DNA of 22,133 nt from Mariprofundus sp. UBA1536. Lineage in GTDB: Bacteria; Pseudomonadota; Zetaproteobacteria; Mariprofundales; Mariprofundaceae. Positions 1 through 7,625 of this stretch are shown here, piece by piece. The DNA lies in the NCBI GenBank assembly GCA_002323245.1, contig DCPU01000017.1:1-22133 (forward strand), in the 5' to 3' direction. The translations under genes and the position numbers were made by a program. Position 1 is the stretch's first letter. Every line of letters begins with the position of its first letter. Below the pieces are notes generated by a model. The model ran no database searches and was not told where the DNA came from. It saw only the letters and a program-made list of their open reading frames with translations.

Positions 1-198
1 CAATTGTACCATATCCCTTGGGAATTCAGACCTTTTTTATGCAGTGATTTTCTTTAACCGGACAGCAGTGAAGTGTGATATGAAAAAGCCCAAGCTGCGG
101 TATGGGGTTCGATTAAGCCAAAACCAGCAAAGCTCTGTCCGTGTGTGGTGAGAAGAACTTGAATTTTTGTAGGCATTTGCCATGTGAGGTGCGAGTAG

Positions 199-621
199 CG
201 GCATCACAAGTTTAATACTGTATTTCCCCTTGATACGAGACTTGCTCAAAAGCTCATCGGTAAAAAGAATAAAAAAGCTAACCAAAATGAGGGTTGTTTA
301 ACTTCAGAATTGAAAGCAACAGAAAAACAGATTGAGGATGTCATGAATATTCTACAGCAAGTAAAACATCAGCGACCATTACTTGTTCGGCTTGATAGCT
401 TAGAAGAAGAACGAGTATTGTTAGAGAAACAAATCAGCGGGGAAAGACCAGATCTATTGTTAAAAGTGAGCACAATGAGTAAGCAAAGTGTCTTAAAATT
501 CCTTTCTAATTATAAAGTTGAATTTAAAAGTGCGGATATTGAGAGGAAGAAAGCGCTACTTCAGTCTTGTATTGGTGATATAGTTTTGAGTGGGGATTTG
601 GTAAAAATAAACCCCAGTTAG
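199..621 (+). pseudogene. Probable C-terminal remnant of a large serine recombinase
   Basis: The frame is open from 199 to the TAG at 619-621; the first possible initiator is a TTG at 310 with no convincing ribosome site. The product is charged and coiled-coil-like. It contains LDSLEEERVLLEKQI, which resembles the helical segment that follows the zinc-ribbon domain in large serine recombinases. A different frame just upstream (about 117-210) carries a Cys-containing stretch that could be remains of that ribbon, which would imply a frameshift. No catalytic resolvase domain is visible, so at most this is the 3' end of a dead gene. Family assignment is by pattern only; a generic coiled-coil fragment is the alternative. 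Confidence 0.4.
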
Positions 622-827
622 CACCACTAAAGTTAGATAAAACACATAGATAGCATCATACAAGACAACTAGAAAAATATTAGTCGATATAATATGACAT
701 TTTACAAGCTGACGATTAATCCATGAAACTGTAAAGTTTGACCACAATCTGGTGCTACAACCAAAAATAAGAATAATTTAAAGTCTCAGCACTTGTTCAA
801 TTCTAAAATCATCTTTTTGCTCCTCCG
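622..827. other. Intergenic, AT-rich, no gene seen
   Basis: This lies between the converging recombinase remnant and the yecA-like pseudogene. Short frames here overlap the flanking genes and have no ribosome site. I see no clear hairpin-plus-U-tract terminator. Confidence 0.5.
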
Positions 828-1740
828 TCAGTGAAGAGTTGTAGGCGCTCCACAGCACTTCTTGAACTTCTTGCCGGAACCGCATGGGCATGAATCGTTT
901 CTGCCGACATTGTGCTCTCGTCGCACTGGCGGCACCGATGGTGAACGACTGGGCGAGTTGCTTCGGTGCCCTAACCAATATGCATGAATATCGACCAGAG
1001 CATCAGGCACAACACTCATCCACTTCTCGGCATCTTTCTCTTTTTTAGTCATCTCAAAGCCAGCTTCATCGCCAAGCCTCAGAAAGGGAGTGGCGAGTTT
1101 GGACTGGGTTAACCAGAGAGACGTCCACTGATCTCCGAACATGTGTGCGCCGAGGAGAAAGCCTTCACACCATTCTGCTGCACCCCATTCGACTGCACGG
1201 AAGTATGCTGGCTCGAATGAAGCGGGATCGGTCGAGAACGTATTGGCAATGTTATTCCAGACGGCCATGAGAAGATTCATCATCTCCTCAACCTGCTCCA
1301 TAGAGTCGTAAACGACACTTTCCTTGCCATCGTACATGTCCCAAATCCATTTGTGATGGCGGAATAACATATGGGCCTAGTATCAGAGCTGTAAAGAAAC
1401 CCTCCAGAGTGGCGGCATCCATAGCTGATTCTGGAGCGATATCTGAGCAAAAGATGTCGTCCAGTCTTCGGAGTTTTCGGTCGATGATTTGTTCTTCAGA
1501 TGGTTCACCAAGCAGTGCCTCGATGCCCTCTTCCTCGATGGTCTTCAAAACTTCTTTGAGGGCATCACTGTCAGTGTCGAACTCATCATCCCAGATAGTG
1601 GAGTTGCCGAACGCATCGACTAATTCAAGCGTCCACGTTTTATCATGGGCACCACGATAAATTTCAACATCCACTGCCTCACCATCAATTGTGATTGTTT
1701 GGCACAACGTCGATATGACTAGTTGGAATTCGTCATTCAT
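828..1740 (-). pseudogene. YecA/UPF0149-family protein with C-terminal SEC-C zinc motif, frameshifted
   Basis: Two leftward frames join into one protein of about 303 residues. The first runs from ATG 1740 and ends in the UPF0149-like GFFTALILGPYVIPPSQ. The second resumes with WIWDMYDGKE, continues through MNLLMAVWNNIANTF and ends in a SEC-C motif, CPCGSGKKFKKCC, before the stop at 828. The frames meet at about 1350, where CAA-A-TGG has one base too many. An N-terminal region of about 75 residues (TIWDDEFDTDSDALKEVL...) precedes the UPF0149 part. ATG 1740 has GAGG seven bases upstream and overlaps the end of abiEii, so the gene was probably co-transcribed with abiE. SEC-C binds zinc; the role of UPF0149 proteins is poorly known. 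A sequencing error or programmed frameshift cannot be excluded. Confidence 0.75.
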
Positions 1741-2617
1741 AATCATTCCTCGCAACATCTACCAGCCCCATCAACAAAGGCCTGATCTCTTCAATTGTTT
1801 CATGAAGTGTCTGGTTGGCGCTCTTTACCACTGCAGCTCGCCTGACAAATGCAGTCCATTGCTTCTGCTTCGTATCATCTCTTGAAAATTCACTGCTCAG
1901 TGCAACCGGTAAATCCATCGGCAAAGGCGTGCCACGCCGCCTGAAGGTATTGTAAATCGCTTTAGCCAATGTGCCGTCATCAGGGCTCATGAACTTTAAC
2001 AGTGCCCACACATCATAGAAATCTTTCATCCTGCTATTGGCAAAGCCCAGATGAACCATGGCCTCAAACTTTTCCGCTATGACTGTCTCAACCGGATAGG
2101 CCTTTAGTTTTCGAGCTGGCAAATCAAGAAGAACCGGATATTCAATCTCCTGTGCCACCGGCGTGACAACATCCCCAATACCGATATCAGCCTGAATCGA
2201 AACACGAGCACCGGATAGTCTGGCTTTCATGCTAATTCGAATACCACCGTATGCATCCTCTTCTCTAATATCTGTAGCAGAAACTGACTCTGGATCAAAT
2301 ATAACTCCGTCATCAGGCACTACGGCTTGAGTGCATAGCTCGATAAATACCTTCGTAAGATAATCAATCGAGGCCTCTCCAGACTTGAGAAAATCGACAT
2401 CTTTCGTAGCTCTGAATGCGTCGCCGCTCCAATAAGAGAATAACATTGCTCCCTTCAGGATAAATTCACTCCGATATTCGGAAACAGAAACACGGTAAAG
2501 TAACCTCTGCAAGCTATAATCTGTCAAAATACGGTTAAAATCGACCTTCTTCTCACGCGAGATATTTAGTAATCGTTGCCGAATTGATGCTGCCGTATCA
2601 GTACCTTTACCACTCAT
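1733..2617 (-). CDS. abiEii: AbiEii/AbiGii-family toxin, putative nucleotidyltransferase
   Basis: The 294-residue product has the AbiEii nucleotidyltransferase signature: FILKGAMLFSYW followed by the acidic KDVDFL motif near residues 55-78, which would bind metal and nucleotide. Later conserved parts are the ARKLKAYPVETVIAEKFEAMV segment and the basic RMKDFYDVW motif. Known AbiE toxins are type IV toxin-antitoxin proteins that arrest growth by nucleotidyl transfer, which limits phage. The ATG at 2617 overlaps the abiEi stop as ATGA, giving the expected antitoxin-first, coupled order. The 3' end overlaps the start of the yecA-like pseudogene by 8 bases. The gene looks intact. The target of this particular toxin cannot be read from sequence. 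Confidence 0.88.
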   Translation of the reverse strand: MSGKGTDTAASIRQRLLNISREKKVDFNRILTDYSLQRLLYRVSVSEYRSEFILKGAMLFSYWSGDAFRATKDVDFLKSGEASIDYLTKVFIELCTQAVVPDDGVIFDPESVSATDIREEDAYGGIRISMKARLSGARVSIQADIGIGDVVTPVAQEIEYPVLLDLPARKLKAYPVETVIAEKFEAMVHLGFANSRMKDFYDVWALLKFMSPDDGTLAKAIYNTFRRRGTPLPMDLPVALSSEFSRDDTKQKQWTAFVRRAAVVKSANQTLHETIEEIRPLLMGLVDVARNDYE

Positions 2618-3234
2618 GCCACGAGTGTCTCAAGATAGGGTTTCATAACATTATGAACTCGGCAAATATCTGCGTACTTCTGAATTTCATTCATCGTAAA
2701 TCTGTTAACCTTCCAACCATCCTTAAGCGCTTCAATGGCAACATCCAGCCCAATCTTGTTTCTGTATTTAAAGCAGTCTACTACAGTCTTTGCTGGATTA
2801 TAAACAGGAATAGAAAAACCATCGATTGTATGATGCTCAATGCCACTCTTAAGGGCATCTCCGGAAAACCGGACGATTCTAACTGGGAGGTCTTTTACTT
2901 GTGGTAGCCAGTCTTTACGATCAATTGCCAGCCATACTTCATAGGGTGCCTGCGTAGTCAGCTCATGCATGCCCAGTGCAGATAGAAGGCAAACGGTTCC
3001 TTTGGGGATACGCTTACACACCTCTACTATGGTCTGTTTTTCAGAAAGTTCGGCATCAACTGCCATATATATGCCACGAGACGAGCGCAGGAGAATTCCA
3101 CGTTCGTATAGGCGACTCAGATAGCGACGCGGAATGCCATAAGCATCTAGATCACGAGGGCGAATTACACCGCGTACCTTAAGTAGTGATAGAATTCGAT
3201 CTGTGGCTGCCTGACTACTCTTCAAATGTCCCAT
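2614..3234 (-). CDS. abiEi: AbiEi-family antitoxin/transcriptional regulator
   Basis: The product starts MGHLKSSQAATDRILSLL and has an N-terminal winged-helix region (VIRPRDLDAYGIPRRYLSRLYERGIL, residues about 20-50). The AbiEi C-terminal domain follows, including VCLLSALGMHELT and KTVVDCFKYRNKIGLDVAIEAL. I chose ATG 3234 (206 aa) because AAGG lies eight bases upstream and the protein begins at the usual family point. The upstream ATG at 3267 has no ribosome site and lies within the promoter region. In characterised AbiE systems AbiEi neutralises AbiEii and represses its own promoter at inverted repeats; palindromes sit just upstream here too. The stop overlaps the toxin start as ATGA. Confidence 0.86.
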   Translation of the reverse strand: MGHLKSSQAATDRILSLLKVRGVIRPRDLDAYGIPRRYLSRLYERGILLRSSRGIYMAVDAELSEKQTIVEVCKRIPKGTVCLLSALGMHELTTQAPYEVWLAIDRKDWLPQVKDLPVRIVRFSGDALKSGIEHHTIDGFSIPVYNPAKTVVDCFKYRNKIGLDVAIEALKDGWKVNRFTMNEIQKYADICRVHNVMKPYLETLVA

Positions 3235-3244
3235 AACCTCGACC

Positions 3245-3292
3245 TTTATTAATAAATGCCTATACATTAGGACAGGCCCATCAAGATGGCAA
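3245..3292 (-). promoter_or_regulatory. abiE promoter with two palindromic candidate operators
   Basis: Read leftward, TTGCCA (3287-3292) is 17 bases from TAATGT (3264-3269), a fair -35 and a weak -10. Two palindromes overlap or follow it: CCTA-N5-TAGG at 3259-3271, over the -10, and TTTATTAATAAA at 3245-3256, in the 5' leader. They are placed where AbiEi autoregulation would act. The operator role is inferred. Confidence 0.5.
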
Positions 3293-3506
3293 TAAATTGA
3301 ATAAGATCCACCTTAAAATGAAAAAACTTATGCATTTAGCAAAGTAGCTCTAGAACCTTTAAGTCTTTGATGGGCACTTCATGAAAGATGCGTATTATCT
3401 TCTTTGCTGGTGACGTTACGTTGTTAATTGGTGATAAATTATATGCAATAGCAATTAGCGCCCTTTGGGGCAAAGATGACACAAATATCTAAGAGACTGA
3501 TAAATA
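3293..3506. other. Intergenic between abiE promoter and tRNA terminator
   Basis: The region is AT-rich with no open frame supported by a ribosome site. A short GCCCTTTGGGGC dyad lies near 3461-3472. No copy of the tRNA 3' end that would mark an attachment site is seen here. Confidence 0.4.
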
Positions 3507-3546
3507 AGAAAAAATAAACCCCGGCTATGTTGCCATAACCGGGGTT
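3507..3546 (-). terminator. Rho-independent terminator of tRNA-Glu
   Basis: Arms 3517-3529 and 3534-3546 form a 13-pair stem with a 4-base loop. One position pairs only in the leftward transcript, as G-U, where the other strand has a C-A mismatch. The stem is followed in that transcript by a U-rich run (3507-3516). It lies immediately after the tRNA 3' end. Confidence 0.85.
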
Positions 3547-3549
3547 AAC

Positions 3550-3626
3550 TGGCATCCCCAAGGGGATTCGAACCCCTGTTGCCGCCGTGAAAGGGCGGTG
3601 TCCTAGGCCGACTAGACGATGGGGAC
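3550..3626 (-). tRNA. tRNA-Glu (anticodon UUC)
   Basis: The reverse complement folds as a complete cloverleaf. The anticodon arm is CCGCC-CTTTCAC-GGCGG with anticodon TTC, the T arm is AGGGG-TTCGAAT-CCCCT, and the acceptor is GTCCCCA paired with TGGGGAT. The discriminator is G and CCA is encoded. The first acceptor pair is G1-U72 rather than the usual G1-C72. It has its own promoter and terminator and stands downstream of pdxJ. Confidence 0.95.
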
Positions 3627-3657
3627 ATAATGTCGAGTCAATCTGTCAACGCGGCGA

Positions 3658-3685
3658 AATTTAGCGGCATGTTGTTTGGTGTCAA
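3658..3685 (-). promoter_or_regulatory. Sigma-70-type promoter of tRNA-Glu
   Basis: On the minus strand TTGACA (3680-3685) is separated by 16 bases from TAAATT (3658-3663). This predicts a start near 3651, about 25 bases ahead of the mature tRNA 5' end at 3626. Confidence 0.6.
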
Positions 3686-3781
3686 CTATCTATTTTTAGT
3701 TAGCACTCTCACTTTCATATTTAACTTTAAAAACAAACACTTAATTAGCCGTTCACCGCAAGCGATTGACGCAGCTATTGT

Positions 3782-4519
3782 CTAGCTGCGAACCATCAAT
3801 GCTTTAAAATCAGCGGTAGCTTGTTTTAGACCTTTAAACAATGCGTCGGCGACAATGGCGTGACCAATGTTTAAGCCCTCAATTTCAGGGATAGCCACCA
3901 TAGGCAAGGTATTATCCAAGGTTAAGCCGTGACCAGCATGCACAATCAGACCCAAGGCTGCTGCTTGTTGGGCACCCCTGGTAATCGCTAACAATTCATC
4001 AGTCAGTTGCTGTCCCGAAAAATTGGCGTAATGACCTGTATGCAATTCAATCACTGGTGCACCAATATCAAAGCTAGCTTGGATTTGTTTGAGATTAGGG
4101 TCGATAAACATCGATACACGGCAGCCTGCATCATTCAACCTCGCCACCATGGTCTGCAAACGGGCTTGATGACCTACTACATCCAATCCGCCTTCAGTGG
4201 TCAGTTCTTCGCGGCTTTCAGGCACAAGGCAAACTGCTTGGGGCTTCATGCGGCAAGCAATGCCCACCATTTCTTCAGTGGCAGCCATTTCAAAATTCAA
4301 ATGCAATTCACCAGCGCGCGCCATGGCCGCTAGGGTTTCCATATCCGCATCTTGGATATGACGGCGATCTTCACGCAAATGGGCAGTAATGCCATCCGCG
4401 CCGCCTTCTAAACATACCTTGGCCGCTTGAATGGGATCAGGATAAGTAGTTAAACGCGCTTGGCGCAGGGTGGCAATGTGGTCGATGTTGACACCAAGGT
4501 GCATGGCTGAATGTGACAT
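3782..4519 (-). CDS. pdxJ: Pyridoxine 5'-phosphate synthase
   Basis: PdxJ condenses 1-deoxy-D-xylulose 5-phosphate with 3-amino-2-oxopropyl phosphate to give pyridoxine 5'-phosphate, the ring-closing step of the DXP-dependent vitamin B6 route. The 245-residue protein is full length. It shows the family blocks GVNIDHIATLRQAR (residues 9-22), ITAHLREDRRHIQD, the LNFEMA strand carrying the catalytic Glu, VCLVPE, ELHTGHYAN and VHAGHGL, which carries a conserved active-site His. The ATG lies one base after the trmD stop, so it is the last gene of the rpsP-rimM-trmD-pdxJ operon. A second Met at residue 6 could also start the protein. Confidence 0.96.
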   Translation of the reverse strand: MSHSAMHLGVNIDHIATLRQARLTTYPDPIQAAKVCLEGGADGITAHLREDRRHIQDADMETLAAMARAGELHLNFEMAATEEMVGIACRMKPQAVCLVPESREELTTEGGLDVVGHQARLQTMVARLNDAGCRVSMFIDPNLKQIQASFDIGAPVIELHTGHYANFSGQQLTDELLAITRGAQQAAALGLIVHAGHGLTLDNTLPMVAIPEIEGLNIGHAIVADALFKGLKQATADFKALMVRS

Positions 4520-4520
4520 A

Positions 4521-5198
4521 TTATTTCTCTTTGTTGGCCAGACGTTGCTGACTACGGATTCGGGATTGTTCTAAGCGCCAAGCTTCAATCTTAGCATGGT
4601 TGCCACTGAGCAAAACATCAGGCACACGTTTGCCTTCAAATTCTTCAGGGCGGGTGTAATGCGGCCAATCGACAATGCCTTCTTCACTGAACGAATCAAG
4701 CACCGCTGATTCGGCGCTGCCGAGCACATCAGGAAGCAAGCGAATCATGGCATCGAGTACACAAAGCGCTGCTGGTTCACCACCAGATAACACATAATCA
4801 CCCAGCGATAATTCTTCATCGACATAATCCACAATGCGCTCATCAAAACCTTCATAACGACCACAAAGCAATGTGATACTTTCTTTTTCAATGTATTGCA
4901 GGGCTTTTTGTTGGGTAAAGGGCGTGCCAGATGGCGTGAGCATCACCACATGGGTGTTTGGCTGACGTTTGCGTGCTTCTTGTACAGCGCCCACCACAGG
5001 CTCAGCTTTCATTAGCATGCCTGGGCCGCCGCCATACGGGGCATCATCCACATTACGATGTTTATTGTTGGCAAAGTCGCGAATTTGGATGCAATCCACC
5101 ACCACATGCCCATCTTCAATGGCGCGCTTGGGAATCGAACAGGCCAAGGGCGAATCAAAAAACTCCGGGAATAAAGTTAAGACTTGGGCGTGAAACAA
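4521..5198 (-). CDS. trmD: tRNA (guanine-N1)-methyltransferase
   Basis: TrmD methylates G37 next to the anticodon of tRNAs reading CNN codons, using S-adenosylmethionine, and so prevents +1 frameshifting. The protein has the trefoil-knot SPOUT motifs: YGGGPGM near residue 55, LLCGRYEGFDER, LGDYVLSGGEPAA in the SAM-binding knot, and VDWPHYTRP followed by VPDVLLSGNH. At 225 residues it is shorter than the usual 240-255, and the lost residues come from the C-terminal tail. The start is a TTG at 5198 inside the end of rimM (22-base overlap) with AAGGG about eight bases upstream. No ATG lies early enough to keep the conserved TLFPEFF segment. Confidence 0.95.
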   Translation of the reverse strand: MFHAQVLTLFPEFFDSPLACSIPKRAIEDGHVVVDCIQIRDFANNKHRNVDDAPYGGGPGMLMKAEPVVGAVQEARKRQPNTHVVMLTPSGTPFTQQKALQYIEKESITLLCGRYEGFDERIVDYVDEELSLGDYVLSGGEPAALCVLDAMIRLLPDVLGSAESAVLDSFSEEGIVDWPHYTRPEEFEGKRVPDVLLSGNHAKIEAWRLEQSRIRSQQRLANKEK

Positions 5199-5707
5199 AC
5201 GTCCATCCCTTCAGGTAGTTCCACTTCGATGCGTTTGTTATCCACATCCACATCCAAAATCACCTCATCAATAAAGGGAATCAACCATTCTCCCGGCGTT
5301 TCCGCGTCTTCTAGGGTGGTAATTTCCAAATTATCCTGGGCACCAAATTCATAAAGGGCGCTCACTTTACCCAGCACACGCTGGTCTTGGTCGATAACGA
5401 TACAACCCTTCAAATCTTCCCAGAGAAATTCATCATCATCCACAGGCACTTCATCAGCATCTATAAAAATCTTCATGCCTTTGAAGGGTTCCACAGCTTC
5501 GATGGTGTCTAAGCCTTCCAGTTTGGCGAGAAGGCGTTTGCCATGCTGATGGCAGTTTTTGAGGATGTAAGGTTTTGCCGTGCTTTCTGTTTTGCCGATA
5601 TACCAACGCAAATACCCGGCAGCTGCTTGCGCAGGCCGGGTATGGGAAAACACAATGACCGCACCCTTTAATCCGTGCGGATTAAGAATGTCGCCTATGT
5701 ATAACAA
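5177..5707 (-). CDS. rimM: 16S rRNA-processing/30S maturation factor RimM
   Basis: RimM binds ribosomal protein S19 and assists maturation of the 30S head. The 176-residue product has the N-terminal RimM beta-barrel (IGDILNPHGLKGAVIV, then LLAKLEGLDTIEAVEPFKGMKIFID). The C-terminal PRC-like barrel follows (LWEDLKGCIVIDQ, GEWLIPFIDEVILDVDVDNKRIEV). Initiation appears to be at TTG 5707, four bases after the rpsP stop. No good ribosome site precedes it, so translation probably depends on coupling to rpsP. The end overlaps trmD. Confidence 0.94.
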   Translation of the reverse strand: MLYIGDILNPHGLKGAVIVFSHTRPAQAAAGYLRWYIGKTESTAKPYILKNCHQHGKRLLAKLEGLDTIEAVEPFKGMKIFIDADEVPVDDDEFLWEDLKGCIVIDQDQRVLGKVSALYEFGAQDNLEITTLEDAETPGEWLIPFIDEVILDVDVDNKRIEVELPEGMDVCFTPKS

Positions 5708-5711
5708 TGAA

Positions 5712-5954
5712 TTATGCTTTAGATGCTTGAGCGATTAAGTATGCAACACGGTCAGATACTTTCGCACCTTGATCGGTCCATTTCTTCACAGTAGCCAAGT
5801 CCAATTCAATCACTTCAGGCTGTGAACATGGGTCATAATAGCCCATTTTCTCAATGAATGCTCCATCGCGACGTTTACGTTCGTCCATTACTACAACTGC
5901 ATAAAAAGGACGTTTCTTGCGTCCACCACGTTGTAAGCGAATTACTGCTGCCAT
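5712..5954 (-). CDS. rpsP: 30S ribosomal protein S16
   Basis: The product opens MAAVIRLQRGGRKKRPFYAV, the diagnostic S16 N-terminus, and continues with RRDGAFIEKMGYYDP and a short C-terminus. The length of 80 residues is normal. ATG 5954 is chosen over the upstream ATG at 5969 because GGAGGT lies eight bases before it and all S16 proteins begin here. It is the first gene of the ribosomal/tRNA-modification operon. ffh, often found just upstream in other bacteria, is replaced here by cysE. Confidence 0.97.
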   Translation of the reverse strand: MAAVIRLQRGGRKKRPFYAVVVMDERKRRDGAFIEKMGYYDPCSQPEVIELDLATVKKWTDQGAKVSDRVAYLIAQASKA

Positions 5955-6042
5955 ATATCGTACCTCCAATAAGGGTGGCGCACTTTAACGAGAAGATTTG
6001 TAATGTCATTAGCCAATTTTACATCACAAGTTTTTTAGCCGT

Positions 6043-6792
6043 TTAAATGCCTTCGCCATCCAAAAAACGATCAATTTTTTTATGTTCTTTCTTCATATCT
6101 TTGAGCAATTTTTGCTCATCGGCTGTTTTCGGTTTATCTTCACTTTCACTCACGGCTAAACCATCCACACGCGCGTTCACGTCATCCACAAGTTTGAGCA
6201 CATGCTTAATCGCTTCAGCCACAGGGTTGGGCATCAAATGATGATCCAGATTAATTTTCCCATCTTCAAGCATGGTATCAGTGCGCCCCACAACCGTTCC
6301 GGGAATACCCACCACTGTAGAATGGGCTGGTACAGCTTTGAGCACCACAGCATTGCTACCAATGCGTGATTGTTCACCAATCACGATAGGCCCCAAAATT
6401 TTAGCGCCCGCGCCCACCACCACGCCAGCTTCCAGCGTTGGGTGGCGCTTTTCGGCCTGCCAAGTGGTGCCGCCCAAAGTCACACCATGGTAGAGGGTCA
6501 CATCATCAGCGATTTCCGTGGTTTCACCTATCACCACGCCCATACCATGGTCGATAAAAAAGCGTTTACCAATGGTGGCACCAGGATGGATTTCCACCCC
6601 CGTGAACCAGCGGGCAAGATGCATGATAAAACGCGCCAACCAGCACAAATCCATTTTCCATAATTGATGGGCAAGGCGATAAAACCAAATGGCGTGTAGC
6701 CCTGGATAGCAAGTCAGCACCGTCCATGTATTGCATGCCGCTGGATCGCGGGCAAATGCAGACTGGATATCTTCTTTGATCATTTTAAACAT
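6043..6792 (-). CDS. cysE: Serine O-acetyltransferase
   Basis: CysE transfers acetyl from acetyl-CoA to L-serine, giving O-acetylserine for cysteine synthesis. Residues about 1-65 match the EpsC-type helical region (WTVLTCYPGLHAIWFYRLAHQLW). The left-handed beta-helix follows with hexapeptide repeats: VEIHPGATIGKRFFIDHGMGVVIGETTEIADDVTLYHGVTLGG, then PTLEAGVVVGAGAKILGPIVIGEQSRIGSNAVV. The active-site DHGMGVVIG and GVTLGGT stretches are intact. A charged tail of about 60 residues ends the 249-residue protein. The ATG at 6792 is the first of two close Mets and AAGGA lies about 12 bases upstream, so the start is moderately certain. cmoA ends 48 bases upstream and may share the transcript. Confidence 0.94.
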   Translation of the reverse strand: MFKMIKEDIQSAFARDPAACNTWTVLTCYPGLHAIWFYRLAHQLWKMDLCWLARFIMHLARWFTGVEIHPGATIGKRFFIDHGMGVVIGETTEIADDVTLYHGVTLGGTTWQAEKRHPTLEAGVVVGAGAKILGPIVIGEQSRIGSNAVVLKAVPAHSTVVGIPGTVVGRTDTMLEDGKINLDHHLMPNPVAEAIKHVLKLVDDVNARVDGLAVSESEDKPKTADEQKLLKDMKKEHKKIDRFLDGEGI

Positions 6793-6840
6793 GGGATTGT
6801 TTATTCCTTTTTGTTGTACCTTTTGTCGTACCTTTTCTTC

Positions 6841-7563
6841 TTACTTATAAGCCAGCATGGAAACAAAATTAAAACATTGAAACCAAGTCTGGCTATGGGC
6901 AAAGCCAGCTTTTTCCAACCTTGCATGATGGGTTTCCATGGTTTCGGGAATCAATACATTCTCAATGGATTGACGTTTCCGGCTCACTTCCATCTCACTA
7001 TACCCTTGAGCCTTTTTAAACGATTCATGCAACTGAATCTGAGCTTCTTGCTCAAAATCATCATCAAAGGCCACTTTCTCCGAAAGCACCAACACCCCGC
7101 CGGGGCGCATGCCAGCATAAATCTTTTGCATCAGCGCATCGCGTTTTTCTTTGGCGATAAATTGCAGGGTAAAATTAAGGACAACCACCGAAGCATCAGC
7201 GATATCAACCTCTTCAATATTGCCCAATAGCAAATGCACAGGCGTTGGCGAAGCTTGAACATTAATCGCGCAAGCTTTAAGCATGGCCTCAGAATTATCC
7301 ACGCCGACAATACTGCAATCGCGCCCTTGCACAGCATGGCTCATGGCCAGCGTGGAGGCGCCAAGTGAGCAACCCAAGTCATACAGTTTGCTGTGCGCTT
7401 GCGCATATTGAGCGGCAATCAGGCTAATCATTTGCAGGGTCAGGCCATAACCTGGCACCGAGCGTTTGATCATATCCTCAAACACCCGCGTCACATCAGC
7501 ATCAAAGACAAAGGATTTCACATCCTTTTGTGCAAATAAATTATCCTTAGCTTGCGTATTCAT
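6841..7563 (-). CDS. cmoA: Carboxy-S-adenosyl-L-methionine synthase
   Basis: CmoA makes carboxy-SAM from SAM and prephenate; CmoB uses it to build 5-oxyacetyl-uridine at wobble position 34 of several tRNAs. The protein (240 aa) has the family N-terminus DNLFAQKDVKSFVFDADVTRVFEDMI, the basic SVPGYGLTLQMI segment, the SAM motif LYDLGCSLGASTLAM, IVGVDNSEAML, and the NFTLQFI strand. Length and motifs are normal. cmoB, commonly the next gene, is not in this window. The ATG at 7563 has only a poor ribosome site. The gene is divergent from the GST-like gene across a 62-base spacer containing the dyad GCACA-N4-TGTGC (7601-7614). Confidence 0.93.
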   Translation of the reverse strand: MNTQAKDNLFAQKDVKSFVFDADVTRVFEDMIKRSVPGYGLTLQMISLIAAQYAQAHSKLYDLGCSLGASTLAMSHAVQGRDCSIVGVDNSEAMLKACAINVQASPTPVHLLLGNIEEVDIADASVVVLNFTLQFIAKEKRDALMQKIYAGMRPGGVLVLSEKVAFDDDFEQEAQIQLHESFKKAQGYSEMEVSRKRQSIENVLIPETMETHHARLEKAGFAHSQTWFQCFNFVSMLAYK

Positions 7564-7625
7564 GGCGCAACTTTAACAACTGACCCACCAAATGACAGCG
7601 GCACAAATCTGTGCTTAGGTTGGGC

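Noticed and set aside
1..30. Copy of the tRNA-Glu 3' end as attachment repeat
   Set aside because: ATCCCTTGGGAATTC resembles ATCCCCAAGGGGATTC only loosely; too few identical positions.
778..978. Separate 66-codon leftward gene
   Set aside because: It is an alternative frame of the SEC-C end of the yecA-like pseudogene.
6811..7230. A 139-codon plus-strand frame opposite cmoA
   Set aside because: cmoA motifs on the other strand are decisive; the plus-strand product has no domain-like pattern.
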